A DNA stretch of 64,000 bases, taken from positions 24,386 through 88,385 of the forward strand of contig JAYFNU010000026.1 in the NCBI GenBank assembly GCA_034933305.1. The letters are read 5' to 3'. Positions 51,570 to 61,394 of this stretch are shown here, one piece after another. Every line of letters begins with the position of its first letter. The first letter of the stretch is position 1. A program made the translations under genes and the position numbers. Origin of the DNA: JAYFNU01 sp034933305 (GTDB lineage: Bacteria; Bacillota; Clostridia; Oscillospirales; Ruminococcaceae). The notes under the pieces were generated by a model. That model was not told the DNA's origin. It ran no database searches and saw only the letters and a list, made by a program, of their open reading frames with translations.

Positions 51570-53555
51570 ATGAACATCAAGAAAAACGTAACGCATATCA
51601 TCGCATGGTGCATGCTCGCCGTGTGCTTTATCGCACTGACGGCTTTCCTTTATTTTGTCGATAAGACCCTGTTCGTCGTCTCACTGTGCCTGACGCTCGC
51701 GATCATGCTGACGTTCACGCTCAACATCTACCGCATCCGCAGGCGCATCAACGGCATGATGGCGGCGATCAGCGGGGCGGGCGTCAACAACGCGCCGCAG
51801 TCCTTCCTGTCCGGCATGTCGATGCCCGCGCTCGTCACCGACGCTTCCAATTGCGTGCTGTGGTACAACGAGAGCTTCAAGAACACGCTGCTCGGCGGGA
51901 AGGACATCCTGCTCGAGAACATCGACGGGCTGATCCCGAATTTCGACGTCGCGCTGTGCAGCACCGACACGGGGTGCGGATTCGACATCGGCGGCGAGCA
52001 TTACGTCGCCTTCGCGGGCAGCAGCAAAACCTGCGAGGATCTGTACATCACGCTGTTCGCCCAGGATACCGCGCAGTTCCGCGACGCGGCGGCCTATAAG
52101 AACACCCGGCCGTCCGTGCTGCTGTGCATGGTCGACAACTACGACGAGCTCGGCGGCGACACGGGCGAGAGCGAGCGCGCCGAGGTGCTGACGGAAGTGT
52201 ACCGCGTCATGGAAAACTTCATCAACAGCACGAACGGCATCATCATGCGGCTGTCGAACCGGAATTATCTGGCGATCATCGAGGAGCAGCACATCAAGGG
52301 GATCATCGAGAACCGTTTCCCCGTGCTCGACAAGATCCGCGACATCCCGACGGGCACGATGCCCGCGACGATGTCCATCGGCATCGGGCGCGGCGCCAAG
52401 ACGCTGTTTGAGAACAACATCCTCGCGCGGCAGGCGCTCGACATGGCGCTCGGGCGCGGCGGCGACCAGGCGGCGATGAAGACGCGCAACGGCTATGAAT
52501 TTTTCGGCGGCGAATCGCGCGGCGTCGAAAAGCGCAACAAGGTCAAGTCGCGCGTCGTGTCGTCGGCGCTGAAAGACCTGATCTCGGCGTCGAAAAATGT
52601 CGTCATCATGGGTCATAAGCTGTCCGATCAGGACTCGCTCGGCGCGTCCATCGGCCTCGCGCGGTTCGCGTCGCTGTGCGGCGCCAAGACGCAGATCGTC
52701 TTCGACGCGCGCACGACGATGGCGCGGTCCTATTACGACAAGCTGATCGAAAACGGGTACGGCGAGCTGTTTATCACGCCGGGCGCGGCGAAGGACGAGG
52801 TCACGGAAAAGACGCTGCTCATCGTCGTCGACTGCCATATCCCGTCGCTCGTCGAGGACGCGCAGCTGCTGACGCTCACAAAGAACATCATGCTCATCGA
52901 CCACCACAGAAAGATGGTCGGCTACATAGAGAACACCGTGCTGTCGTATCACGAGCCCTATTCGTCGTCGTGCAGCGAGCTCGTCGCGGAGCTGCTGCAG
53001 AACGTGGAGACCGCCGACGAAAAGCCGACGCGCATCGAAGCGGAGGGCATGCTCGCGGGCATCATGCTCGACACGAAGGAATTTTCGCTGCGCACGGGCG
53101 TGCGCACGTTTGAAGCCGCGTCCTATCTGCGCCGGCTCGGCGCGGATCCGGTCGACGCGCGGCTGCTGTTCGCGACGGATCTCGAGACGTACAGGTACAA
53201 GTCGCAGCTGGTGTCTTCGGCGACCATTTACCGGGGCTGCGCGATCGTCGCGACCCAGAACCTGCCCGAGAACATGCGCGTCGTCATCCCGCAGGCTGCG
53301 GACGATCTGCTCAACATCGAGGGAACGTCGGCGTCGATTGTCGCCGTGAAGTTCCAGAACAGCGTGCATATTTCGGCGCGCTCGCTCGGCCAGTTCAACG
53401 TGCAGCTCATCATGGAATATCTCGGCGGAGGCGGCCACCAGATGATGGCCGGCGTACAGCTGCCGGAGATGGAGCTCTCCGAAGCGGAAGCGCTCATCCA
53501 CAAGGCGATCGATCAGTATTTGGACAAACAACAGAACAAGGAGATTCAGGAATGA
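51570..53555 (+). CDS. gdpP: c-di-AMP phosphodiesterase GdpP-like (DHH/DHHA1)
   Basis: A 661-residue membrane phosphodiesterase that degrades cyclic di-AMP. Two transmembrane helices (about 10-30 and 35-55), a PAS-like domain (about 75-165), a degenerate GGDEF domain (about 180-305, lacking the GGDEF motif), then DHH and DHHA1 domains. Catalytic motifs: MGHKLSDQDSLGAS (about 346), VVDCH (about 418), IDHHRK (about 443) and GGGGHQMMAG (about 619). Overlaps rplI by ATGA; the gdpP-rplI-dnaB order is typical of Firmicutes. Confidence 0.95.
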   Translation: MNIKKNVTHIIAWCMLAVCFIALTAFLYFVDKTLFVVSLCLTLAIMLTFTLNIYRIRRRINGMMAAISGAGVNNAPQSFLSGMSMPALVTDASNCVLWYNESFKNTLLGGKDILLENIDGLIPNFDVALCSTDTGCGFDIGGEHYVAFAGSSKTCEDLYITLFAQDTAQFRDAAAYKNTRPSVLLCMVDNYDELGGDTGESERAEVLTEVYRVMENFINSTNGIIMRLSNRNYLAIIEEQHIKGIIENRFPVLDKIRDIPTGTMPATMSIGIGRGAKTLFENNILARQALDMALGRGGDQAAMKTRNGYEFFGGESRGVEKRNKVKSRVVSSALKDLISASKNVVIMGHKLSDQDSLGASIGLARFASLCGAKTQIVFDARTTMARSYYDKLIENGYGELFITPGAAKDEVTEKTLLIVVDCHIPSLVEDAQLLTLTKNIMLIDHHRKMVGYIENTVLSYHEPYSSSCSELVAELLQNVETADEKPTRIEAEGMLAGIMLDTKEFSLRTGVRTFEAASYLRRLGADPVDARLLFATDLETYRYKSQLVSSATIYRGCAIVATQNLPENMRVVIPQAADDLLNIEGTSASIVAVKFQNSVHISARSLGQFNVQLIMEYLGGGGHQMMAGVQLPEMELSEAEALIHKAIDQYLDKQQNKEIQE

Positions 53556-53995
53556 AAGTCGTACTTCTTCAGGATATCAAAGGAACGGGGAAAAAGGACG
53601 AGCTCGCGGAAGTGTCCGACGGCTACGCCCGCAATTATCTTTTCCCGCGCAAGCTCGCGCAGCCGGCCACGAACGAGGCCATCAGCGAGATCCAGTCGAA
53701 GCAGAGCGCCAAGCAGCATCACAAGGACGAGGAGCTGGACGCCGCAAAAGAGACGGCGGAAACGATCCGCGGCAAAACGTATGTCGTCCGGGCGAAAGCC
53801 GGCACGGGAGACCGCCTGTTCGGCTCCGTGACCGCGAAGGAGATCGCCGCGGCGATCCTCGCCCAGACGGGCTGTGAGATCGACAAGCGCAAGATCCTGC
53901 TCGACCGCGACATCAAGGCGTTCGGCACCTACACCGTCGCCGTCAAGGTCTGCAACGGCGTGAGCGCCGATATCACCGTCGAAGTGCGCGAATAA
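53552..53995 (+). CDS. rplI: 50S ribosomal protein L9
   Basis: A 147-residue two-domain ribosomal protein joined by a long helix (about 45-75). The N-terminal MKVVLLQDIKGTGKK and DGYARNYLFP motifs are intact, and the C-terminal domain has RLFGSVT. Start overlaps the gdpP stop. Confidence 0.98.
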   Translation: MKVVLLQDIKGTGKKDELAEVSDGYARNYLFPRKLAQPATNEAISEIQSKQSAKQHHKDEELDAAKETAETIRGKTYVVRAKAGTGDRLFGSVTAKEIAAAILAQTGCEIDKRKILLDRDIKAFGTYTVAVKVCNGVSADITVEVRE

Positions 53996-54009
53996 CACAG
54001 GGGGACGCA

Positions 54010-55366
<1,357 letters not shown>

Positions 55367-55374
<8 letters not shown>

Positions 55375-56731
55375 CGACGTCGTTTTCGGTACAATTGAAA
55401 AGTTCGGGCTCATCAGGCCCGGAGACAACGTCATGGTCTGCGTGTCCGGCGGCGCGGATTCTATGGCGCTGTTGTCTTTTTTGTGCGCAAACCGCGGGAA
55501 GCTGGCCATCGGCGAACTGTCGGCCTGCCATTTCAATCACGGTCTGCGCGGGGCGGCCGGCGACGCCGACGAGGCGCTCGTGCGCAGCTTTTGCGACCAG
55601 CTGCGCGTGCCGCTCAGCTGCGGGCGCGGCGCGATGCGCGAACGGCAAAAGCCGCAGGGGATGAGCGAGGAAAGCTGGGCGCGCGAGCTGCGGTATGCCT
55701 TTTTCGAGCGCATCGCCGAAACGAACAACGCGAAGATCGCCACGGCGCACAACCTCAACGACAACGCCGAGACGCTGCTGTTCCGGCTCGCGCGCGGGAC
55801 GGGCCTTCGCGGCGCGGCGGGCATACCGCCCGTGCGCGGCCGGATCATCCGGCCATTTCTCGAAGTGCCGCGCGCCGACATAGAGGCGTATTGCGCCCGG
55901 GAGGGCATCGCCTATGCGACGGATGAGACGAACGCCGGCGATGCATACGCCCGCAACCGCATCCGCCACGGCGCGATGCCGTCGCTGTGCGGCGTCAATG
56001 CCCGCGCGGCGGAGAATCTCGCCCGCTTTTGCGCCGCGGCGCGGGAGGCCGACGAATATATGGAGGCGCGCGCCGCGCAGCTGCTCGCGGCCGCCGCGGC
56101 GGACGGCGGCTGGTCGGCGGCGGTGCTGTCCGGCGCGCCGGAAGCGGAACAGCGCTGCGCCGTCGCGCGCATCCTGCGCGCGGTCTGTTCGCCCGACGAA
56201 GCGGCGATCGAAAGGGGACTTTCGGTGCTGCGCGGAGAGCGGCGCGGCGCGCAGCTGTCCGAAAAGGTCTCGCTTCGGCGCTGCGGGGATCTGCTGCAGT
56301 GCTCGGAAGAGCCCGCCGAAAGGGCGGCGCCTGCGCCGCCGGAGGAGAAAAAGCTCGGGATCGGCAGGAATTTGTGGGCCGATGCGGTCGTTATCGCCGA
56401 AATCAGGGAAAGAAATCATGAACAAAGCGGAAATTTTCAGAAATCGCTCTTAAATAATGCGCTTGACTGTGATAGAATAATTGGTAATATTGTTTTGCGT
56501 GGGCGCAGAACAGGGGACACCTTCACGAGCGCCCGCAGAAACAATACGAAGACGCTGAAAAAGCTTTTCAACGAGCTTGGCATCCCGCCGGACCGGCGCG
56601 ATTGCGTTCCCCTTCTGTGCGATGAAGACGGCATCGTTTTTGTCGGCGGGCAGGGACCGTCCCGGCGCGCGGCGGCAACTGCGGATTCCGAAAGAATACT
56701 ATATATAACAGTTGAAAAGAGAGGGAATTGA
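55367..56731 (+). CDS. tilS: tRNA-Ile lysidine synthetase TilS
   Basis: A 454-residue PP-loop enzyme that converts C34 of tRNA-Ile(CAU) to lysidine, changing its codon and amino-acid identity. The ATP motif is SGGADS (27-32); ATAHNLNDNAETLLFRLARGTG is split around the conserved HN.ND.AET segment. The C-terminal domain (about 365-454) has RRTGDTF and KKLFNEL. Its start overlaps dnaB. An AT-rich stretch inside the gene (56440-56495) resembles a promoter. Confidence 0.95.
56450..56490 (+). promoter_or_regulatory. Possible internal promoter for hpt inside tilS
   Basis: Two overlapping candidates in an unusually AT-rich stretch: TTAAAT-N17-TAGAAT (56450-56478) and TTGACT-N16-TAATAT (56463-56490). 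They would start transcripts about 240 bases before hpt. Confidence 0.4.
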
Positions 56732-56732
56732 C

Positions 56733-57317
56733 ATGCACAACGACGTCCTGAAAGTCCTGATTTCCGAACAGGAGCTGCGCGAGAAGGTCAAGGAGCTGGG
56801 AAGCGTAATAACAAAGGACTATGCGGGAAAGATACCCGTGGTCATCAGTGTTCTGAAGGGTTCTTTCGTCTTTGTCTCCGATCTTGTCCGCGCGATGGAC
56901 GTCAATACGGAGATCGACTTCCTCGTCGTTTCGAGCTTTGCGGGCGGCGTCGTGAGCACGGGCGCCGTGCGCATCATCAAGGACATCAACATCTCCCTTG
57001 AGGGACGCGACGTCCTCGTCGTCGAGGACATCCTCGACAGCGGCCTGACGCTCGAATACATCTCGGAGATCCTGAAGGGCCGCGGTCCCCGGAGCCTGCG
57101 CATCGCGACGCTGCTCGACAAGCCCTGCCGGCGCAAATCCGGCATCATTCCGGACTACACGGGATTCGTCATTCCCGACGAGTTCGTCATCGGCTACGGG
57201 CTCGATTATGACGAGAAATATCGCAATCTTCCCTATATCGGCGTTCTGAAGCCGAGCGTCTACTCCAAGGAAGACGCGCAGGCGCTTGTCAATCAAAAAG
57301 CAGAAACCGTCGGGTGA
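56733..57317 (+). CDS. hpt: Hypoxanthine-guanine phosphoribosyltransferase
   Basis: A 194-residue purine salvage enzyme that makes IMP and GMP from PRPP. The PRPP loop is VVEDILDSGLTL (about 96-107), and LKGSF (41-45) is the PPi loop. The aromatic base stacker region is DYTGFVIPDEFVIGYGLDY. The ATG at 56733 follows AGAGGG and lies one base after the tilS stop. The tilS-hpt-ftsH order is the standard Firmicutes arrangement. Confidence 0.97.
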   Translation: MHNDVLKVLISEQELREKVKELGSVITKDYAGKIPVVISVLKGSFVFVSDLVRAMDVNTEIDFLVVSSFAGGVVSTGAVRIIKDINISLEGRDVLVVEDILDSGLTLEYISEILKGRGPRSLRIATLLDKPCRRKSGIIPDYTGFVIPDEFVIGYGLDYDEKYRNLPYIGVLKPSVYSKEDAQALVNQKAETVG

Positions 57318-57337
57318 CGTAGAAACGGAAGGAATGG

Positions 57338-59218
57338 ATGCAGAATAACAAAAGAAGCCGCATCGGAATTCAGGCGATCATCATCCTCGTGATGATGGCC
57401 GTGATGTTCTATATGTTCCGCATGGCCGGGCAGAACGACATGAAATACTCCGAGCTGCTCGGCAAATTCGAGAACCAGCAGATCGACGAGTTCGAGCTGA
57501 ATCTCGGCAGCGGCAAGATGACCTACCACGAGGCCGGCGCCGCGAAGAACGAATACCAGATCGTCACGGTCCCGGACGTCAATCTTTTCCTTGAGGATGT
57601 GCGGGATTCCATCGCCGCCTACAACAGCGCACACCCGACGGCGCACATGACCTACAATTATGTGGCGGCGTCCAACTGGGGCATCGTGCTGTCGACGTAC
57701 CTGCCGATCATCCTGCTCATCGGCGTGATGATCTTCTTCTATTATTCGATGAACCAGCAGGGCGGAAAGATCGGAAACATCGGCCGGGCGCGCACGCGCC
57801 AGGGCCAGGAGGACGGCCGCCGCAACACCTTTGCGGACGTCGCGGGCGCGGACGAGGAAAAAGAGGAGCTCAGCGAGATCGTCGAATACCTCAAGAATCC
57901 CGCCAAATACAACGCGCTCGGCGCGAAGATCCCGAAGGGCGTGCTGCTCGTCGGCCCTCCCGGAACGGGCAAGACGTTGCTCGCGCGCGCTGTGGCGGGC
58001 GAAGCGGGCGTGCCGTTCTTCTCCATCTCGGGCTCTGATTTCGTCGAGCTGTATGTCGGCGTCGGCGCGTCGCGCGTACGCGATCTGTTCGACAAGGCGA
58101 AAAAGGCCCGCCCGAGCATCATCTTTATCGATGAGATCGACGCGGTCGGCCGCCAGCGCGGCGCCGGCCTCGGCGGCGGCAACGACGAGCGCGAACAGAC
58201 GCTCAACCAGCTGCTCGTCGAGCTCGACGGCTTCACGGGCAACGAAGGCGTCATCGTCATGGCCGCGACCAACCGCGCGGACATTCTCGACCATGCCATG
58301 CTGCGCCCCGGCCGTTTCGACCGGCAGATCTATGTCGGCTATCCCGACGTAAAGGGCCGCGAGGAGATCCTCAAGGTCCATGCGCGCGGCAAACCGCTCG
58401 CGCCGGACGTCAATCTCGCGACGATCGCGAAGAGCACGCCGGGCTTTACGGGCGCGGATCTCGAGAACCTGCTCAATGAGGCGGCGCTGCTTGCCGCCCG
58501 CAAGAACCGCAAGGCGATCACGGAGGAGGACGTCGAAGAGGCGAGCATCAAGGTCGTTGCCGGCCCCGAGAAAAAATCGAAGGTCGTCAGCGAAAAGGAG
58601 CGCAAGCTCACCGCCTACCACGAGGCGGGACATGCCATCTCGACGTATATTGCGACGCCTGAAAAGCAGGTGCATCAGATCTCCATCATGCCGCGCGGCC
58701 AGATGGGCGGCTTCACGATGTCGCTGCCCGAGGACGATGTCAACTACTCCACCCGCAGCGAGATGCAAAATGAGATCACCACGCTGCTCGGCGGACGCGT
58801 GGCCGAGGCGCTGGTGCTCGACGACATTTCGACGGGCGCGTCGAGCGACCTCACGCGCGCGACGGACATCGCGCGCTCGATGGTGACGAAATACGGCTTC
58901 TCCGACAAGCTCGGCCCGGTCGTCTACGAGGAACACGACGAGGTCTTCATCGGCCGCGATTTCGCCGCCGCAAAGAGCTATTCCGAACAGGTCGCGGCGG
59001 ATATCGACCTCGAGGTCCGCGCGATCATCGAAAGATCCTACGCCGCCTGCAAGAAGATCCTTGCCGACAACCGCGCGAAGCTCGATACGCTCGCCGCGGC
59101 GCTTCTCGCAAACGAGAGAGTCGACGGCGCGGATTTCCTGAAGATCATGCGGGGCGAGGCCGCCGAAGCGCTGAAGAAAGTCGCCGCTCCGGCCGCGGAA
59201 AACGCGGCGAAGGCATAA
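57338..59218 (+). CDS. ftsH: ATP-dependent zinc metalloprotease FtsH
   Basis: A 626-residue membrane-anchored AAA+ protease for quality control. Two transmembrane helices (about 8-28 and 108-132) flank an extracytoplasmic domain. The AAA module has Walker A GPPGTGKT (about 206-213), FIDEIDAVG, and the second-region-of-homology segment NRADILD. The protease active site is HEAGH starting at H428. The C-terminus is Ala-rich. RBS GGAAGG, ATG at 57338. Confidence 0.98.
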   Translation: MQNNKRSRIGIQAIIILVMMAVMFYMFRMAGQNDMKYSELLGKFENQQIDEFELNLGSGKMTYHEAGAAKNEYQIVTVPDVNLFLEDVRDSIAAYNSAHPTAHMTYNYVAASNWGIVLSTYLPIILLIGVMIFFYYSMNQQGGKIGNIGRARTRQGQEDGRRNTFADVAGADEEKEELSEIVEYLKNPAKYNALGAKIPKGVLLVGPPGTGKTLLARAVAGEAGVPFFSISGSDFVELYVGVGASRVRDLFDKAKKARPSIIFIDEIDAVGRQRGAGLGGGNDEREQTLNQLLVELDGFTGNEGVIVMAATNRADILDHAMLRPGRFDRQIYVGYPDVKGREEILKVHARGKPLAPDVNLATIAKSTPGFTGADLENLLNEAALLAARKNRKAITEEDVEEASIKVVAGPEKKSKVVSEKERKLTAYHEAGHAISTYIATPEKQVHQISIMPRGQMGGFTMSLPEDDVNYSTRSEMQNEITTLLGGRVAEALVLDDISTGASSDLTRATDIARSMVTKYGFSDKLGPVVYEEHDEVFIGRDFAAAKSYSEQVAADIDLEVRAIIERSYAACKKILADNRAKLDTLAAALLANERVDGADFLKIMRGEAAEALKKVAAPAAENAAKA

Positions 59219-59250
59219 CGGCGGACTTCGCGCAAACAATACAAAATATG

Positions 59251-59293
59251 GTGTTCCGGGCGCTTTTTTCGGGCGCCCGGAACACTTTATTTT
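59251..59293 (+). terminator. Rho-independent terminator after ftsH
   Basis: A 13-bp stem (59251-59263 with 59273-59285) followed by TTTATTTT. Confidence 0.93.
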
Positions 59294-59305
59294 GTGGCGG
59301 GAGTA

Positions 59306-59314
59306 TGGTATAAT
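59306..59314 (+). promoter_or_regulatory. Extended -10 promoter of the topoisomerase operon
   Basis: TGGTATAAT, an extended -10 (TG-N-TATAAT), with no good -35; 28 bases before the GTG start of the topoisomerase B gene. Confidence 0.6.
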
Positions 59315-59342
59315 CATCTCATAAAACGCAAGGAGAGATCAA

Positions 59343-61340
59343 GTGGCGGGCAAGCAGACAGCAGGCGAAAAGCAATATACGAACGAGAGCATAAAATCGC
59401 TCAAGGGCGCCGACAGGGTGCGAAAACGCCCTGCCGTTATTTTCGGTTCCGACGGCATCGAGGGCTGCCAGCAGTCGGTGTTCGAGATCATCTCCAACTC
59501 GCTCGACGAAGCGCGCGAGGGCTTCGGCGACCGCATCATCATCACGCAGTACATCGACAATGCCGTTGAAGTCGAGGACTTCGGCCGCGGCATCCCCGTC
59601 GATTACAACAGCAAGGAAAAGGAATACAACTGGAAGCTCCTCTTCTGCGAGCTGTACGCGGGCGGGAAATACAACAACGCGGCCGCGGGCAACTACGAGT
59701 ATTCGCTGGGCATCAACGGCCTCGGCCTTTGCGCGACGCAGTATTCGTCGCGCTACATGGATGTCGAGATCTACCGCGACGGCTTCCGCTATGCGATCCG
59801 CTTCGAAAAGGGAAACCCGGCGGGCGCCATGGTCAAGGAGCCCACGACGCGCCGCAAAACCGGCAGCCGCATCAAATGGCTGCCCGACCTCAAGGTCTTC
59901 ACCGATATCGCCATTCCGCGCGAATATTTCGACGAGACGCTCAAACGCCAGTCGGTCGTCAACGCGGGGGTGACCTTCGAATATCGGCGGGAGACCTCGC
60001 CGGGAAAATTCGAGACGACCGAATATTGCTACGAAAACGGCATTGCGGACTACGTCGGCGAGATCGCCGGCGACGACGCGCTCACGGGCGTGCAGCTGTG
60101 GACGGGGGAGCGGACGGGACGCGACCGGGAGGACATGCCCGACTACAAGGTCAAGATGAACTTTGCGGTCTGCTTTTCCAACCGCACGCAGCTCCTCGAA
60201 TATTACCACAACAGCAGCTGGCTTGAGCACGGCGGCTCGCCCGAACGCGCCGTCAAGAACGCTTTCGTCTATCAGATCGACGCGCTCCTCAAGGACCGCA
60301 AGCTTTATAAAAAGGACGAGACGAAGATCGGCTTCGTCGATGTGGAGGACTGCCTCATCCTTGTCTCCTCGTCGTTTTCGACGGTGACGAGTTACGAGAA
60401 CCAGACGAAAAAATCCATCACCAACAAATTCATCGCCCAGGCGATGACCGAGTTTTTAAAGCACAGCCTCGAGATCTATTTCATCGAGAACCGCATCGAC
60501 GCGGACAAGATCGCGAATCAGGTGCTCATCAACAAGCGCAGCCGCGAAAACGCGGAAAAGACGCGGCTAAATCTGAAAAAGACGCTGCAAAGCGGAACGG
60601 ACATGCTCAACCGCGTGCAGAAATTCGTCGACTGCCGCACGAAGGACGTCGAGCGCCGCGAGATCTACATCGTCGAGGGCGACTCGGCGCTCGGCGCGTG
60701 CAAGCAGGGAAGGGACGCCGAATTTCAGGCGATCATCCCCGTGCGCGGCAAGATCCTCAACTGCCTCAAGGCGGAATACGATAAAATCTTCAAGAACGAC
60801 ATCATCACCGATCTCATCAAGGTGCTCGGCTGCGGCGTCGAGGTGCAGTCGAAGGCAAACAAGGAGCTTTCGACGTTCGAGCTGTCGAATCTCCGGTGGA
60901 GCAAGGTCATCATCTGCACCGACGCGGACGTCGACGGCTACCAGATCCGGACGCTCATCCTCACGATGCTCTACCGGCTGACGCCGACGCTCATCCGGGA
61001 GGGCCTCGTCTACATCGCGGAATCCCCGCTGTACGAGATCGAGTCGAAGCAGATGACCTACTTTGCGTACACGGAACAGGAAAAGGCGGACATCCTCGAG
61101 CGCATCGGCTCGGATAAATACACGATCCAGCGCTCAAAGGGGCTCGGCGAGAACGAGGCCGACATGATGTGGATGACGACGATGAATCCCGCGACGCGCC
61201 GCCTCATCAGGGTGACGCCGTCGGAGGCCGCGGCGACGGGCGAGATGTTCGATCTCATGCTCGGCGACAATCTGCAGGGGCGCAAGGACTATATCGCAGA
61301 GCACGGCCGCGAATATATGGGCGACCTCGATTTGAGCTGA
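59343..61340 (+). CDS. Divergent type IIA topoisomerase B subunit (ParE/GyrB-like)
   Basis: A 665-residue ATPase subunit of a DNA topoisomerase that passes one duplex through another. It has the GHKL ATPase domain (EIISNSLDEA, DFGRGIPVD, GINGLG), a transducer domain with the QTK loop in YENQTKKSI, and a Toprim domain with EGDSALGACKQGRDAEFQ (about 445) and DADVDGYQIR (about 526). It differs from GyrB and ParE at usually fixed places: SALGACK for SAGGSAK, and DGYQIR for DGAHIR. It therefore belongs to a divergent clostridial group and not to standard gyrase. GTG start after AAGGAGAG. The A subunit follows. Confidence 0.9.
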   Translation: MAGKQTAGEKQYTNESIKSLKGADRVRKRPAVIFGSDGIEGCQQSVFEIISNSLDEAREGFGDRIIITQYIDNAVEVEDFGRGIPVDYNSKEKEYNWKLLFCELYAGGKYNNAAAGNYEYSLGINGLGLCATQYSSRYMDVEIYRDGFRYAIRFEKGNPAGAMVKEPTTRRKTGSRIKWLPDLKVFTDIAIPREYFDETLKRQSVVNAGVTFEYRRETSPGKFETTEYCYENGIADYVGEIAGDDALTGVQLWTGERTGRDREDMPDYKVKMNFAVCFSNRTQLLEYYHNSSWLEHGGSPERAVKNAFVYQIDALLKDRKLYKKDETKIGFVDVEDCLILVSSSFSTVTSYENQTKKSITNKFIAQAMTEFLKHSLEIYFIENRIDADKIANQVLINKRSRENAEKTRLNLKKTLQSGTDMLNRVQKFVDCRTKDVERREIYIVEGDSALGACKQGRDAEFQAIIPVRGKILNCLKAEYDKIFKNDIITDLIKVLGCGVEVQSKANKELSTFELSNLRWSKVIICTDADVDGYQIRTLILTMLYRLTPTLIREGLVYIAESPLYEIESKQMTYFAYTEQEKADILERIGSDKYTIQRSKGLGENEADMMWMTTMNPATRRLIRVTPSEAAATGEMFDLMLGDNLQGRKDYIAEHGREYMGDLDLS

Positions 61341-61394
61341 GCGGTCGGGACCGCTGATTACGCCGCCGCGGCGGCACGGACCGGAGGAAGGCTT

